From assembly GCF_963422355.1 (NCBI RefSeq), contig NC_085095.1:7248812-7312811 (forward strand): a DNA stretch of 64,000 bases, given 5' to 3'. Positions 24,067 to 36,100 of the stretch are shown piece after piece (positions within the stretch are counted from its first letter, which is position 1; the number at the start of each line of letters is the position of its first letter). The stretch comes from Corticium candelabrum (lineage: Eukaryota > Porifera > Homoscleromorpha > Homosclerophorida > Plakinidae). A program made the position numbers and the translations under genes. A model generated the notes under the pieces. The model saw nothing but the letters and a program-made list of their open reading frames with translations. It did not search any database and was not told where the DNA came from.

Positions 24067-26157
24067 GCCTTTTCAACAGCGAATAACTGTTGAAAAAATG
24101 TACTATTGACGAGTGCAGCTACACATGAGGGAGTGGTCAGTGTGAAGGATCGTTTAGGAGAACTGTGTTAATTGTGACGAAAGGCTGCTGCCTTCACTGC
24201 ACACAAAGCTGCCGTCATCATGGGTGACTGTAGAAGACAAGTTGATTACACCACAACCTCACACGTCTGTCCCCATTACAGATGTTTCTTATGCAATGCA
24301 ACTGTGTGTAGAGCACGGACTGACAGAAGAAAGCTGTCGTGAGTTGCTAAACTACCTGAACCAGGTAGGAAGCATTCTGTATTACTCTCATCACCCGACT
24401 TTAGTAGAAGTTCTCTTTCCTGTACCACCATTTGTGGTCACTTAATTTACTTAAGGCTGTTTTCAGACATGATCACGAATCTTTAGAATATGACCATCGT
24501 TTCAGAAGTGTTAATATCAGTCGTGATCAGTTTGAAAACATGCACAATGACCTTGTTTCTAATGGCATTGCTAGGATATCTATGCTGCTGGTGCTGTGGA
24601 GTGAGTTCCTCCTTACTGAAGATTGTTATGTTGACGTGTTTATTAAGCTTTTCCTTGCTCTCGACTTTGGTTATCTAACTGGCTCATCAGATAATGTAGT
24701 TCAGGAACTGGGAGACACTTTGGGGAGACGTCAGATCACTTTAACTTCACCGCTTAGCACCAACACGACATCATATTCATCTGGTCAAGTGATAGAGGAA
24801 AATCGTCATCAAGAGCAAACAGACAGTTGCAAAGAAATAATTTTTCAGCTAAAACAACATAATGTTGGCTTGCTGTTGCCATGGTTACTAAACGATGAGG
24901 AACCAGAGGATGTTGGTAAACTTTGGACTTCAGATATACCACATGGAGTCATGCAAGTTTCTGTCAAATACTCATTTGCATATGATCGTCCATTGGGCTT
25001 GTTTGAACGACTGTCTGCTCGTTGCCATCGTCACTCCAATTATATTTGTCACTGGAGCAGTGGACTGCTGATGTGTTATGGTGCAGTGACTGTGCATTTC
25101 GATTGCAGCAAGAATATTTCACCTGGCTTTATATGTCTCAGTGGTAGAGTAGTCAAGTCACATCACAGTGTTGGCAGATTGTGGCATGCTCTTCTTCGTT
25201 GTGTGTCAGATATGGAGGATCTTCTTCAGTCTGTTCCTGGTGTTCTCCCTGATAGATTCATCTACAGTGGAAGTTCTTCTAGCACAAGTAGGAAGTCTCC
25301 CCTCAGCCGAGCTAAACAGTTTGTTCCAAATGAAAGGTGGGGATCATTTGCAGTAGATGCTACAGCAGGAAGACACAGTGCAGAGATGGCAAAACATATC
25401 AATGCAGTACAACAGGGTAAATAACAACCGTGAATCCTGTCTTCACATAGAATGTGTGTTTATATATGTGTATTTGTGTATTTATTTAGTGTGTCCAAGT
25501 GTACAGGTAGGTGTTCCTCTCTGTCACGTTTTGTCTTCAGAAAGTGCAACTCCAGTAAATCAAATGGACCTCCACAAGATAGCAGCAGATGTTGGAGAGT
25601 TCTGGCCTAACCTAACAAGTATCATATTTGGTTCTGACCAGTCTACGTTATCAAAGCTACAGCAAAACATTTCTGACTCCAGTGTTGTCCAGCCACCAGC
25701 ATTCCGCATATTAAGTGAGTGGTTAGAGTCACGAGACAACCAACTGATGGTATGTGAATTGTATGATGCTCTACTTGTTGCTCGCATTCCATCTGAACCT
25801 CAAAAGCATTTGAGTTACTTGATTTTACCTGATGCAGCATCTGGACTACAAAACACTGAGAAGACGGCTCCACCTGGTGACTCTGACAGAGTCACTCCAC
25901 TCATCAAAGAAATAGTAGCTGAAAACGTTAGACATCGTTGGCATGAACTAGGTATATACCTTGGTGTTTCAGAAGGAGTCCTAAGGGAATGTGACCAACC
26001 AATTTTCAAGTTGAAAGAGAAATTACATAAAGTTTTGTCAGCCTGGACAGATCAAACCCAACATGCTACAGTTCAGCAGTTGTTGGTTGCTTGTGATAAA
26101 GCTGGAGTGGGAGGAATAGTCAGGAGAGAGATTGAATCTAAGCTTAGCACAAACTGA
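24067..26157 (+). pseudogene. ROCO copy B, 5'-truncated pseudogene
   Basis: Homology to ROCO-C begins abruptly after the minisatellite, at the point equivalent to about 46795, so the LRRs and most of the Roc GTPase are missing. The COR region has an extra-base frameshift with stop near 24165 and an in-frame TAA near 24443. The rest (24450-25420) is open. The splice donor (cagg/gtaaat, near 25419) and acceptor (tttag, 25489) are kept, and the last exon (25490-26157) still encodes both death-fold domains. A single-base deletion near the end gives SKLSTN-stop and removes the CaaX end seen in copy A. Only a shortened COR-Death product is conceivable. Confidence 0.85.
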
Positions 26158-26992
26158 TTGGAACTTGAGTCATACAGAGTGATATATAGTGGACATAACA
26201 ATTGTTGTTTGCTCTGTAAACAAAGAAGTAATGATCTATATGTGGACGGGAAAAGGAAAATATGAGAAAGGAGACAACACACTTTGCTTGCTACGAACCA
26301 ACAGCCTTATTGCTGTGTGCAGCTACAATATATGTAGAAGATTATCATCCAGAAGAAAATATCATCAGAAAGTAACAAAATTTTGATGACAGTGGATTGT
26401 TTGTGAACAAGATGGTTATTGATAGGATGACACAACTGATTGAAATTACACACAAAGCAATGATGTAACTGCCCGAGAACAAGGTAACATTATTGAGTTG
26501 GATGACATACTGTTGGTGCATCTGTTGAGTCAAATGTGTGTGCATGAGTGAGTGGAAAGAAAACAATTGTAGAGCAACACAAATACAGACAGGCACACAA
26601 AAACAGAGACATACAACTGAGCACAAAACAGTCACAAGATAGTTAGAACATAAATTGACCACTTATAAGTGTCTCTTGACTCACATATTATTCAGTATAT
26701 CAAATACACACCAATGAGACGTTGATTGTGTCTGTAGGTTCACTTCAACTTGATCATCTCTGATATTTCATCATTGACTGGATGTGGCAGGATGTCAAGC
26801 AGCCACCAATACGTTCATTTATGTCGACTTGTACAGCATGATATCATACCACGAGTGAAGGACAGACACACAAACCTCAGCCTCTTCTTACAAGATGAAC
26901 ACTCATTAGAATGGAAGTTATTGTACAAATAGTGTACATAGAAGATACAGTAAAGACAAAAGTTTAGTTGTTTTGTATTGAACTGCTGATAG
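26158..26992. other. Duplicated intergenic spacer, block B
   Basis: Non-coding and nearly identical to 5503-6274 and 48802-49639. It links ROCO-B with PARP pseudogene B. Confidence 0.7.
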
Positions 26993-28497
26993 CTATTGGA
27001 AATTGAATCTCAGCTTCACCAGATAACGCATCTTGATCTACAAGAAAACACTGTGTCACCCTCATGTGTCTATTGAAGTAAATATTTGCATTTAATGTTT
27101 CTAATTATTTATGTATTTAATTAATTAATTAAATAAATTATTAATTATTAATTTTGTAATATTTTATCTCCAATATCAACAATCCTGTAAACATGGAAAC
27201 ATGTTAAATTGAGGACACACGTCTTAGTTAACCATGACAGACACAAACAAACTCATGCCTGTTGTCCATATCAGACACAGTGTGCACATGTATGTATGCA
27301 TCAGGATTCTAGTCGACCAACTCTCACTTTAGTGACTACACAACAAATTACTATACTAATTATATTATTTTGTATTATATTAAATATCAATAATAATTAA
27401 TTATATTATAGGTATTAGTTACTAATTAATCATTATTTGTTTTATTGATAGATGAAGTTATGTATTACATTCGTGCATCTTACCTGCTTCACATCATATA
27501 TGACGTACTGTATGACAAAAATACAAATGTTAGTCTGTTGACCATGGCTGAGAGGTGCGTAGAACAGTTGACTCACTGTTGTAGTTCAGTGTGTAGCGGT
27601 GTGGGTTAAGTACTTTGGTATCACAAGTTGGACCGAGAGAAACGACACAACCATCAGACCTGCACAAATATAAATTTGTATGTATGTGTGTCTGTCTGTC
27701 TGTCTGTCTATCTGTCTGTCTATCCGTCTGTCTGTCTATCTGTCCATCTGTCTATCCATCTATCTGTCTGTCCATCTATCTGTCTGTCCATCTGTCTATC
27801 TGTCTGTCTGTCTATCTATCTGTCCATCCATCTGTCTCAATCTGTTCAATCTGTCTCCTCACATTGTATGTATATTCCGGTGCAATCCTTCCTTTCCCCA
27901 TAACACTCTGCTTTCCACGAGGCAGCTGATCTGCTTCGTAATCTGCAGCTAACAAATCATTCGTTGTCCCCAATGATACCTACACCACACAGCCATCAAT
28001 CACACCAACAATCTACAAACAACGACGACGCTAAACAAACATCACAAAGTAGAAGAAGACCGACGTTTTTCGAGCGAGTAGCAAAACAATAGTTTGCACT
28101 CTTCGAACAGATATCAGCAAAATAGACACCTTTTCCAAACTGAAACAAAAACATACAAAAATCACACATTAAAATATCATAAACAGCTGATGTAATACCA
28201 TGTAGCCTGTGACTGGTCTTCTGGGGGTGCAATCTTGAGACCTTCACTCAGAATGCCAACCCAATTGGTCAGCCTATAGAGCCATTCCATAAGAGCTGCC
28301 TGATATGATGGATGTTTGTGCAATGAGTGATAGAAGGATGTTGTGACTGTGTTGTGTGGTTACCTGTTGCCGATGTCGGTGAACGTCGACTTCTTGTCGA
28401 TAGAGAAAACGTCGAGGACATCCAGAGTGTATTGATTGTGAGTCTTGGCGTGTGTTGTTTTAACGTAACGCTCAACAAGCTAAACACATAAACACAT
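26993..28497 (-). pseudogene. PARP 3'-end pseudogene B
   Basis: Contains counterparts of the last seven exons of the PARP gene. The terminal exon is at 26993-27037, and the others run to the ERYVKTT exon near 28365-28480. There homology ends at a CTGT tract, so the WWE, WGR and most helical-domain exons are absent. Two changes damage the exon pair around the catalytic Glu. The acceptor TAG of the EYVIYD exon has become TAC, and the preceding donor context changed from AACG/GT to AACA/GT, so the Glu codon can no longer be formed. Confidence 0.82.
27690..27838. repeat. CTGT/CTAT/CCAT microsatellite
   Basis: Shorter counterpart of the tracts at 6798-7015 and 50307-50550, in the same PARP intron. 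Confidence 0.9.
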
Positions 28498-28518
28498 TTG
28501 TTTGCACTTTGTCTGTTC

Positions 28519-28549
<31 letters not shown>

Positions 28550-28644
28550 AGTACTCATTAGCAATAGTCTCGGACTACAAGTAGAACATTTCATTTTAAC
28601 AATAACTGTTTGTAGTAGTGAAGATTGTTGACAATAAACTTGAT

Positions 28645-28694
<50 letters not shown>

Positions 28695-28810
28695 CATATA
28701 TTTCAAACATGGAACTATTATACATCACTGCAAAGTACATAACTATAACTAAAGTCCAACACTAGTAACAACATAAAACTTGCAAACTACATACGAGAGG
28801 CTAGACTCTA
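28498..28810. repeat. CTGT-tailed retroposon-like units
   Basis: Two CTGT tracts (28519-28550 and 28647-28692) border a unit that ends aataaacttgattctgtctg, a polyadenylation-type signal running into the CTGT tail. The next 115 bp (atatttcaaacatggaacta ... aactacatacgagaggcta) recurs almost unchanged at 62755-62870, also next to CTGT tracts. Confidence 0.7.
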
Positions 28811-28838
28811 GAGCTAGGCACAAGATACGCAAGTCAGA

Positions 28839-28999
28839 CGATCACATGCACGTGACTAGCAACGCCCTTCAAGGTATTGGTCACGTGCGGGAATTACACG
28901 TGTACATACTTAATTAATTAGATAGCAATCCTTGTTCTATGTCCATAAATGCTCTCTAGCTCCTATTTCCTGCAGAAATCAACGACATCACGTAGCCTG
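28839..28999. repeat. Left arm of perfect 161-bp inverted repeat
   Basis: Exact reverse complement of 29702-29862 by base-by-base reading. The arm holds three CACGTG E-box palindromes within about 60 bp, a CCAAT-type motif in the other orientation and a TTAATTAATTA run. Confidence 0.95.
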
Positions 29000-29701
29000 G
29001 TAAAGAATGAGACTGTGAATACATTTAAATCTAGATGAATCACAGCGTGTTGACTGGTTAAGAAACTTACCAGTGTCTTTAGAGTTTCAGCAAGTGCATG
29101 GCCATTCAGACCTATAAAACTCAGCACACCTCTTAGTAAATTTGGCTCACAACAGCCTCCGTCTGCATGAAATTTGGCATTGTGAGTGATAGCTAACGAT
29201 TGTTTGTGCATGATAGTTTATGTTTGAACATGCAACTGTCAATGATAATTCTAAGAGAAATGTAGGAGTAAATAGTTGCTAGGTCTACACTACTGGCAGA
29301 GGTTGCAGTAAGATAACAGGCTGCTCTCTTGCCACTTCAGTTGATTTTGTGCACCTAAGCAATAGCAAGAAATGCAGCATTGTCATATTTAATTGTTACT
29401 ATTTTGATTTTATTTTAATTATTGCTAGTACTTTATTATTTATTTATTTATTTTTTAATTTTTATATATTTGAGTTGTGATAGTGTGGTGTTGTTAATTA
29501 AATTGAAGAGTAACTTGCAGCCTGTTGTTGGCAAAACAATGAGAAATAGAAAGAGCATGTGTGTAGCATGTAGTGAAAACTGAGGGTCGATTGAACTTGT
29601 CATTAAAGATGTAAGAAGGGTTTACGTGTACACGTTACCTATAGCTACAAATCATTGAATTTGTTTGTTTGGTGTTGGACAACAATTTGGTTGTTGGTTG
29701 T
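29000..29701. other. 702-bp spacer of the inverted repeat
   Basis: No clear gene. A - strand open stretch (28963-29211) reaches into the left arm but shows no domain I recognise. The sequence is AT-rich around 29390-29500. Confidence 0.5.
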
Positions 29702-29862
29702 CAGGCTACGTGATGTCGTTGATTTCTGCAGGAAATAGGAGCTAGAGAGCATTTATGGACATAGAACAAGGATTGCTATCTAATTAATTAAGTATGTACA
29801 CGTGTAATTCCCGCACGTGACCAATACCTTGAAGGGCGTTGCTAGTCACGTGCATGTGATCG
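29702..29862. repeat. Right arm of perfect 161-bp inverted repeat
   Basis: Mirror of 28839-28999. It ends 281 bp before the proposed start codon of the ROCO-C gene (30143), so its E-boxes and CCAAT motif could act as promoter elements. This is inference. Confidence 0.9.
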
Positions 29863-30142
29863 TTAGACCTACATGGCAGTGCCACGAATTGAAACTGGAC
29901 ATGGAAGGTCAACGAGTAAAACAAGCTGCGATTGTAGAATTGCACCACAGCTTATAATTGGCCTGGCGAGGCGATCTAAAATCTTTGCCTTTTTTGGTAA
30001 AGACGGGGCTAAAGTCCCGTACAAACGTAGGTAGCAACCGCGTGTACTGAAGCGTTTGTGCTTTACGTGAGCGTATCGTTTGGCAGCTGCATTTGGTTTT
30101 GCTTTTGGTGTAGAGGATTCCTTCGTATCACTTGTTATACAG

Positions 30143-33100
30143 ATGGCTATACGAATTGATCCAAAATGGGATAGTCGGTTGAAACCAAAGCTTGTGAAAG
30201 TTGCTGAGATGTTGTCTCCACGTCGGAATCGGCTTCCTGCGCGACTTTTTAGTGAGAACCTCATCAATGAAGATGAACTCGAGCGTTTCACCAACTCAGA
30301 TAAGTTAGATACTGACTTGGCCCTAGAAATTTTGTTTGTGCTACGTAAAGAAGTTGAAGGATCGTTTGACAAATTTTGCGATGTACTGCTGGAGGTTAAA
30401 GATGAAACATTAAATGGTGTAGAGAAGTCTCTTCGACCAGATCGTCAAACCAGCATTGAAGGTAAGCATTTATTGTAGGAAACAATTCAAACCATGCAGT
30501 TTGCACGTGTAGGGGCATGTCTGACGTTTTGACATCAAGCTGCATGGGATGTGCCAATTTATACTAGAGATGGTGGTTTTGTCTTTGTGAGTGTTTGCTG
30601 CAGCAGCAGTGTGTAGCTACAAGAAAGATCAGAGAGAGGTGGTTTGTTCTAATAAGCTATAGACTACATGCAGTGCAACTTAGATTGGCATGGTGTCCTT
30701 CAGAAAGAAATGTGTACTGTTTTAGTAGCCCATGCATAACTATTTTAAGTTGTGTAAGTTGTGTATGGGCTGATGTTGTAATGGATTATGTTATTGCAAT
30801 CAGTTATTGTAACTGAACAGTCAGTTTGACATTAAATTGCTGAAAACAGATTTTCTAATTTGTCACACATTCCAGATGGTGTGGTAGCTAGTATTGCCTG
30901 TCCACAGGAGACATCATAAGTATCACATTACTAAATACCGCTCAGGAGGTCCAAACTAAATTTAGAATAAACATAACATACTGTGAGTAGAATAGAATTT
31001 AGAATGCATAGTCATCAAGCTGTGGTCAGATGATGTCTTAAACATCTTTGAAAGCTGAACAGATGTGTACTAGGAAGGCCATTTCAGTTGGTAACGTTTA
31101 ATTCAATTTACAAATGGCATTCACCTGATGACACAATATGCATTTTATCTGGTCAAAGAGCATATCAGATTGCATGTTGCTTTTGTAGGTGGAGCCTAAA
31201 CTATCTCAAATCCACATCCAAAAGCTCACACAGAGTATTTAATTACACCAATGAGCGCTTTCACACACAGAGTTAACTCAGGTTAGGATAGAGTTATGAT
31301 AACCCTACTCCACCCAACTTGCGTTCACGCGTAGAACACGGGTAATTAGTATATGCAGTAGAGTAGAGCGAATACATCGATTGCTTGAAGTTTCTGCTTG
31401 AGAATAGGAAAGCAATATAGGTGATATCGAAACACCAGAAGGAGAAGCCATTTGTAATTTGGCGCGATGGATTCTAGGGCGTTTTTGCATATATTAGGGC
31501 ATGTCTTCACTCCACTCTAACTCCGTCTAACCATACTTAACCCTCAGTCTTAACCCTCAGTCTTAACCCTCAGTCTTAACCCTCAGTCTTAACCCTCAGT
31601 CTTAACCCTCAGTCTTAACCCTCAGTCTTAACCCGGATTAATAACTTGGGTTTACTAAACTCGCCTTCACACGACTGGGATAATTGGAGTCTAACCCAAA
31701 GTTAACCTGATTTAACTCAAGTTAACCCTGTGTGTGAAAGCGCTCAAACAACCACCTCTCCACGTGTAGTTGAACCATATCAATTTTATCTGGGTAAATG
31801 GCTGGGATGTTGATACTAGAATCTCTGGGTGATGATTGTGTGAACAGGGGCGCGTTTCTTTATTCTCCACCGACTTATCCGGTTGAGGTGGTGGACCTCC
31901 ACCGGATTAGCTGGATGTATTCCGGTGGAGGCGGATTAGTGTGGAATAAAGAAACGTGCCGGTGGAGGTGAGCATGCGCATTCGGCTAATATTGCGAAAT
32001 GGATCTGTTCTTGTCCTACGTGCATGGCTATTGTTGCATTTGCAGCTTCCCTGTTCACTGACTTATTGGACGACACCGAGATGTTGCTTTTGCTTCTAAC
32101 TGGTATCTTTCATTGTGTGGCTTTGATTCTGTGTAGCAGTGAGCATGCGCAGTGATCTACCTCCACCGGACCTCCACCAGCTCAACCAGCGAAAGGCGGT
32201 TGAGCTGGTGGAGCTGGTGGAGCTCCACCAGCTCCACCGGTGGAGAAAAAAGAAACGCGCAGGAACTCCACCACCTAATCCGGATTAGACGGTGGAGGCT
32301 AAAGAAACGCGCCCCAGACTTGAACTTAATAATATGCATTCACAAGTCTTTCTTATCGCATTTTGTTATGTTTAGAGTCTGCTTTTAGTAATGATACATT
32401 ACCTAGAGTGGAGGAGGGTTCTTGACTAGCCAACGTTGCTGACATTCCATCTTTACCACAACAGCATTTAAGTGATACCATGTCACCTCATGCAGCACCT
32501 GGATTAGAAAAATCTAAAGAGATAGACAGCTGCATGTGGTGAGACAAGTTGAGGTGACTCTGGACGCGTTTGATTTGCAGTTCTAGAGCTGAAAATGAGG
32601 AACTGTTGGAACTGACAGAATCAGAACTAAATCGAATGAAAAATCTGCTTTGTGAACTGGAACTGCTATCGGAAACAATGTCAACGCCTACTAGGGCTGC
32701 ATCAGCTGCCGATCCATCGACTACCAGAGCGACTTCAGCTAACAGTGCCTCTTGTTGCAATTGACCTTGTGCTGGATGCAAACCTTCCGCAAACAGCGAT
32801 AGAGTGCACAAAAATATCAGTACATTGTACAGCTGTCTGCAATAGTGCGCTTTTACTCTTCCAGGAATTTTTCAGAAAAGAGGCATGTTAGTCGTAGCTT
32901 CAAACTTCCAGACCAGAGAGCGCATCATCAGTTCTAGCAGTTCCAGGTTGTGGACAGAACTGTCGGAATCAGTCGGAACAGTTCTGGAACTAACTCGAAC
33001 GCGAGTTCTAGCAGTTCTGGCAGTTCTGGAGCTGCCGGAACTGCCGGGAACTGCAAATCAAACGCATCCTCTGAGATGGTCACTCCACTAATTAAAGAGA

Positions 33101-36100
33101 AAGTAGCCGAAGTTGGTTTAGGGTGTTGACTAGCCTCGAAGTTCCAGACCGTCTCCCAAAAGTTCCAGACCGTCTCCCACTTTCTCATTTTGTTTGGGAG
33201 ACGGTCTTGAACTTCGAGGCTAGGTGGTGGCATGAAATTGGTATTACCTTGGAGTTTTATAAGCATGCTGATTGAATGTAAATGACAGTTGTACACATTT
33301 TGCCTTGGACAAATGAAAACAGACGTTGTACCTTTGAGCAGTTTTTGTCTGCTTGTGATGAAGCTAAGGTGGGAGGAACAGTGAGGAGAGCATTGGACAG
33401 TGACACAACACATTGACGGAATATACTTTATTTTAGTTACAGAAATTTGATAGAGAAACAATCGATTAGTTTTTGGAGTTAATTAATTGGATTTATGTCC
33501 CCTCTGGAGAGATCGACTCCTGCATGCAACTAAGCTGTTTTGGTGTACCAGAGAGCAGAGCTTAGAGAGCAGATTATGTTTGGTTTTTAGTAACTGTTAC
33601 AAGGTGTAGTTTTGCATGGCCTAGGGTTGTAATCAGGTGTGATTACTGAACAGTCGGTTTGGCATTATAGATAGCTGAATGTATTAATATGCATTATTAA
33701 AGTCTAGCTTTCTCACTAGATTTCTGTTATGTTTAGAGTTTGTTCCTAGTGGCAGCACGTCTGCGCAGAGAAAAGCAGTATATTTTTTTGTGAATAAAGA
33801 GTTACAAGAAGACTTCAATGAGCAGTCAGACTATTGGAAAAGACTAAAGGAGTGCTTGTCTTATGCATTTGGAATTCCAGAAAAAAGCATTAAGTACTAT
33901 CGAACAGCTTCTCCATGGGATTTCCCGAAAGAAAAGATTTATGTTGTCCATGTTGCTACCAAGGCTTTGGTTACAGTTCTTGTCAAGGGAATTGAAAAAG
34001 ATGACATTGAAGAACACCAGGGCGTTGTAATTGATGTCCTATCTGCAAGTAGTAAATGCAACGAATCAGATATACAAATTTCACTATTTCGGGCTAAGAG
34101 TTGCAAACTGGTTGTTTTGCTACCAGGATTGGCAATGCTGCGTCTCATGATTGCTTTCTTCAGTCAACAAACCAGCTCATTGTTTCTTCAGAAACTTGCA
34201 AGAGTTTTGCCTGAATCAGCATATGAAGTCAGCTTTGGGTTTGCCTCACTTCCAGATTATCCAGCAAAATTACCAAAATTGCACGCAATGCCAAAATTGG
34301 GAGACAAAACTCGACAATTTATTGGACATCGACAAAAAGGTAACATTGACAGTTTTCTAAATTATAAGAATTAGAGACAATCCATGAGAGGGTGTCGTGA
34401 AACTTGTAACAGCTAGTAACGTTATTGTCATTTGGATTTTGAGTATGGTTTATTTCAGGTCTATTTTCAACATACATTTTTATTATTTTAACTTTAATAA
34501 CAACATTGAACATGCCCATGATTACCATGATACACAGCATTTCATCATGAGTTTGGATCAGGATCAGGAGGGACTCACAGTAGGGGCTAAGACTTCATCA
34601 AATTCTAACATTGGACACTGTCCAGAGTGCCAAGACTACATATCAGATGTAAACAAGATTTAGAGTGCTGGACCAGGTACTCTACAGTGATAAACACCAT
34701 CCAGAGTGTTGGATATCAAATCCATTGACTTGTAATCCAGAGTACGGGCACTGGTCCACACACAGCCTTGGTTTCTTACATACTACTTGAGATGCTAAGC
34801 TTCAGTTTTCTTGTAGAACATGTCCAATCTGTAGGGTTGATCTTGTGTGTTGGCTGATACGTCACATTGCCTAGTAACGGACCCAGATGCAACTCATCAA
34901 GCAAGAGGATACCAAGATGAGGCACTGTGAGCAGAGGTGGCTGCCAGTTTGTCAGATACTTTCATGAGTGCATTTAGTAAGGTGCATATGTACTTTAGTA
35001 GCAGTTCTTGCACTCACAATCCCACATCTAAATAAGCCATAGAGTCATCCTGGTGGCAGTACTGTGACTATAAAATTGTGAATTTGTTCTACTATTTATG
35101 ATTTGTTATTTTGTTATATTAACTTATTAATTTAAAATGGCTTGAAATATATATCACACTTTAGAATTGATCTGATGTGTCATTGTATGATTGATATAGC
35201 AAGTTAGTCATTTTGACTGCTTAGTGTAGGTGACAAATTGTGTGTGCCTGTCAGACTTAGTTGTGTGTTGATTGTGATTTTGTTATAGGATCTGCATTGA
35301 ATGTGTATCAGATGAACAAGAAGACTTCAGCGTTACTGTCAACAATGGAATTAGTATTCTTGTTTTATGTTTATTTACAAAATGATTTTAGTTCTAATTA
35401 TTGTGTTTGTATTGTTTGTGCAGCAATTGACATCCAGGAACATCAAAAAACATGTCAGTGGCATGTTTAATGTTGTGGATGATTTAACTGATGATCTGGA
35501 AGAGTGTAAACGACAGGTGATCAGTACATGTACAGTTGATTTTTGTAATTGTGGTGATGTGAAGTAACTATGTTTTAGATCAATCAGAGACATGAACAGC
35601 TACGTCTCACAAAGACTTTGAACACACACGACAAGATAGTGCTGGGCGAACTTGGAAAGGGCAAAATTGAAGTTGCAGTAAGGGATGGATGTGACAAAGT
35701 GTTTGGACAGTTAGTTGAAATTCTTGTTTTGTGTTTAGCTACTGCAGATGAATCAAGACAGACGCTCAGTTGCTGATTGTTATGCAAGAATGAAACTGAA
35801 TGAGCACAACTGTACGAAAGATATATATGTATGTACTTTTACTGCAGCAGTGTTGTAGAACTATTGCATTTAGTGTTGACATCTGATGTGTATAGGACCT
35901 ACTTGGCGTGATTAATGGTTTTCAAGGGATTGTACACGCGCATTTGCCACAAACATCAGGAGAAAAAGTTTTACAGCCACTTGTGAATGCTTGATTTTGA
36001 TTCTCATAGAATTGTTTTGATGTTTAGGTGGAAGCGTTAACAGCACATTGTCACACATTTATGGAAGGACTGCAAACTAGAATAGGCAATCTGAAACTTT

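Noticed and set aside
23595..24086. Proteins made of PPIR, MGGR, RADG or GGWA repeats
   Set aside because: All are frame readings of a 12-bp minisatellite on both strands, with no start or splice context.
29869..30372. - strand protein of 167 residues
   Set aside because: It is the antisense shadow of the CARD-like exon, with no domain match.
32374..32435. Alternative second exon of ROCO-C starting after tatgtttag
   Set aside because: It resembles the start of the real exon at 33737 but meets a stop after 17 codons and has no donor. Probably a decayed duplicate.
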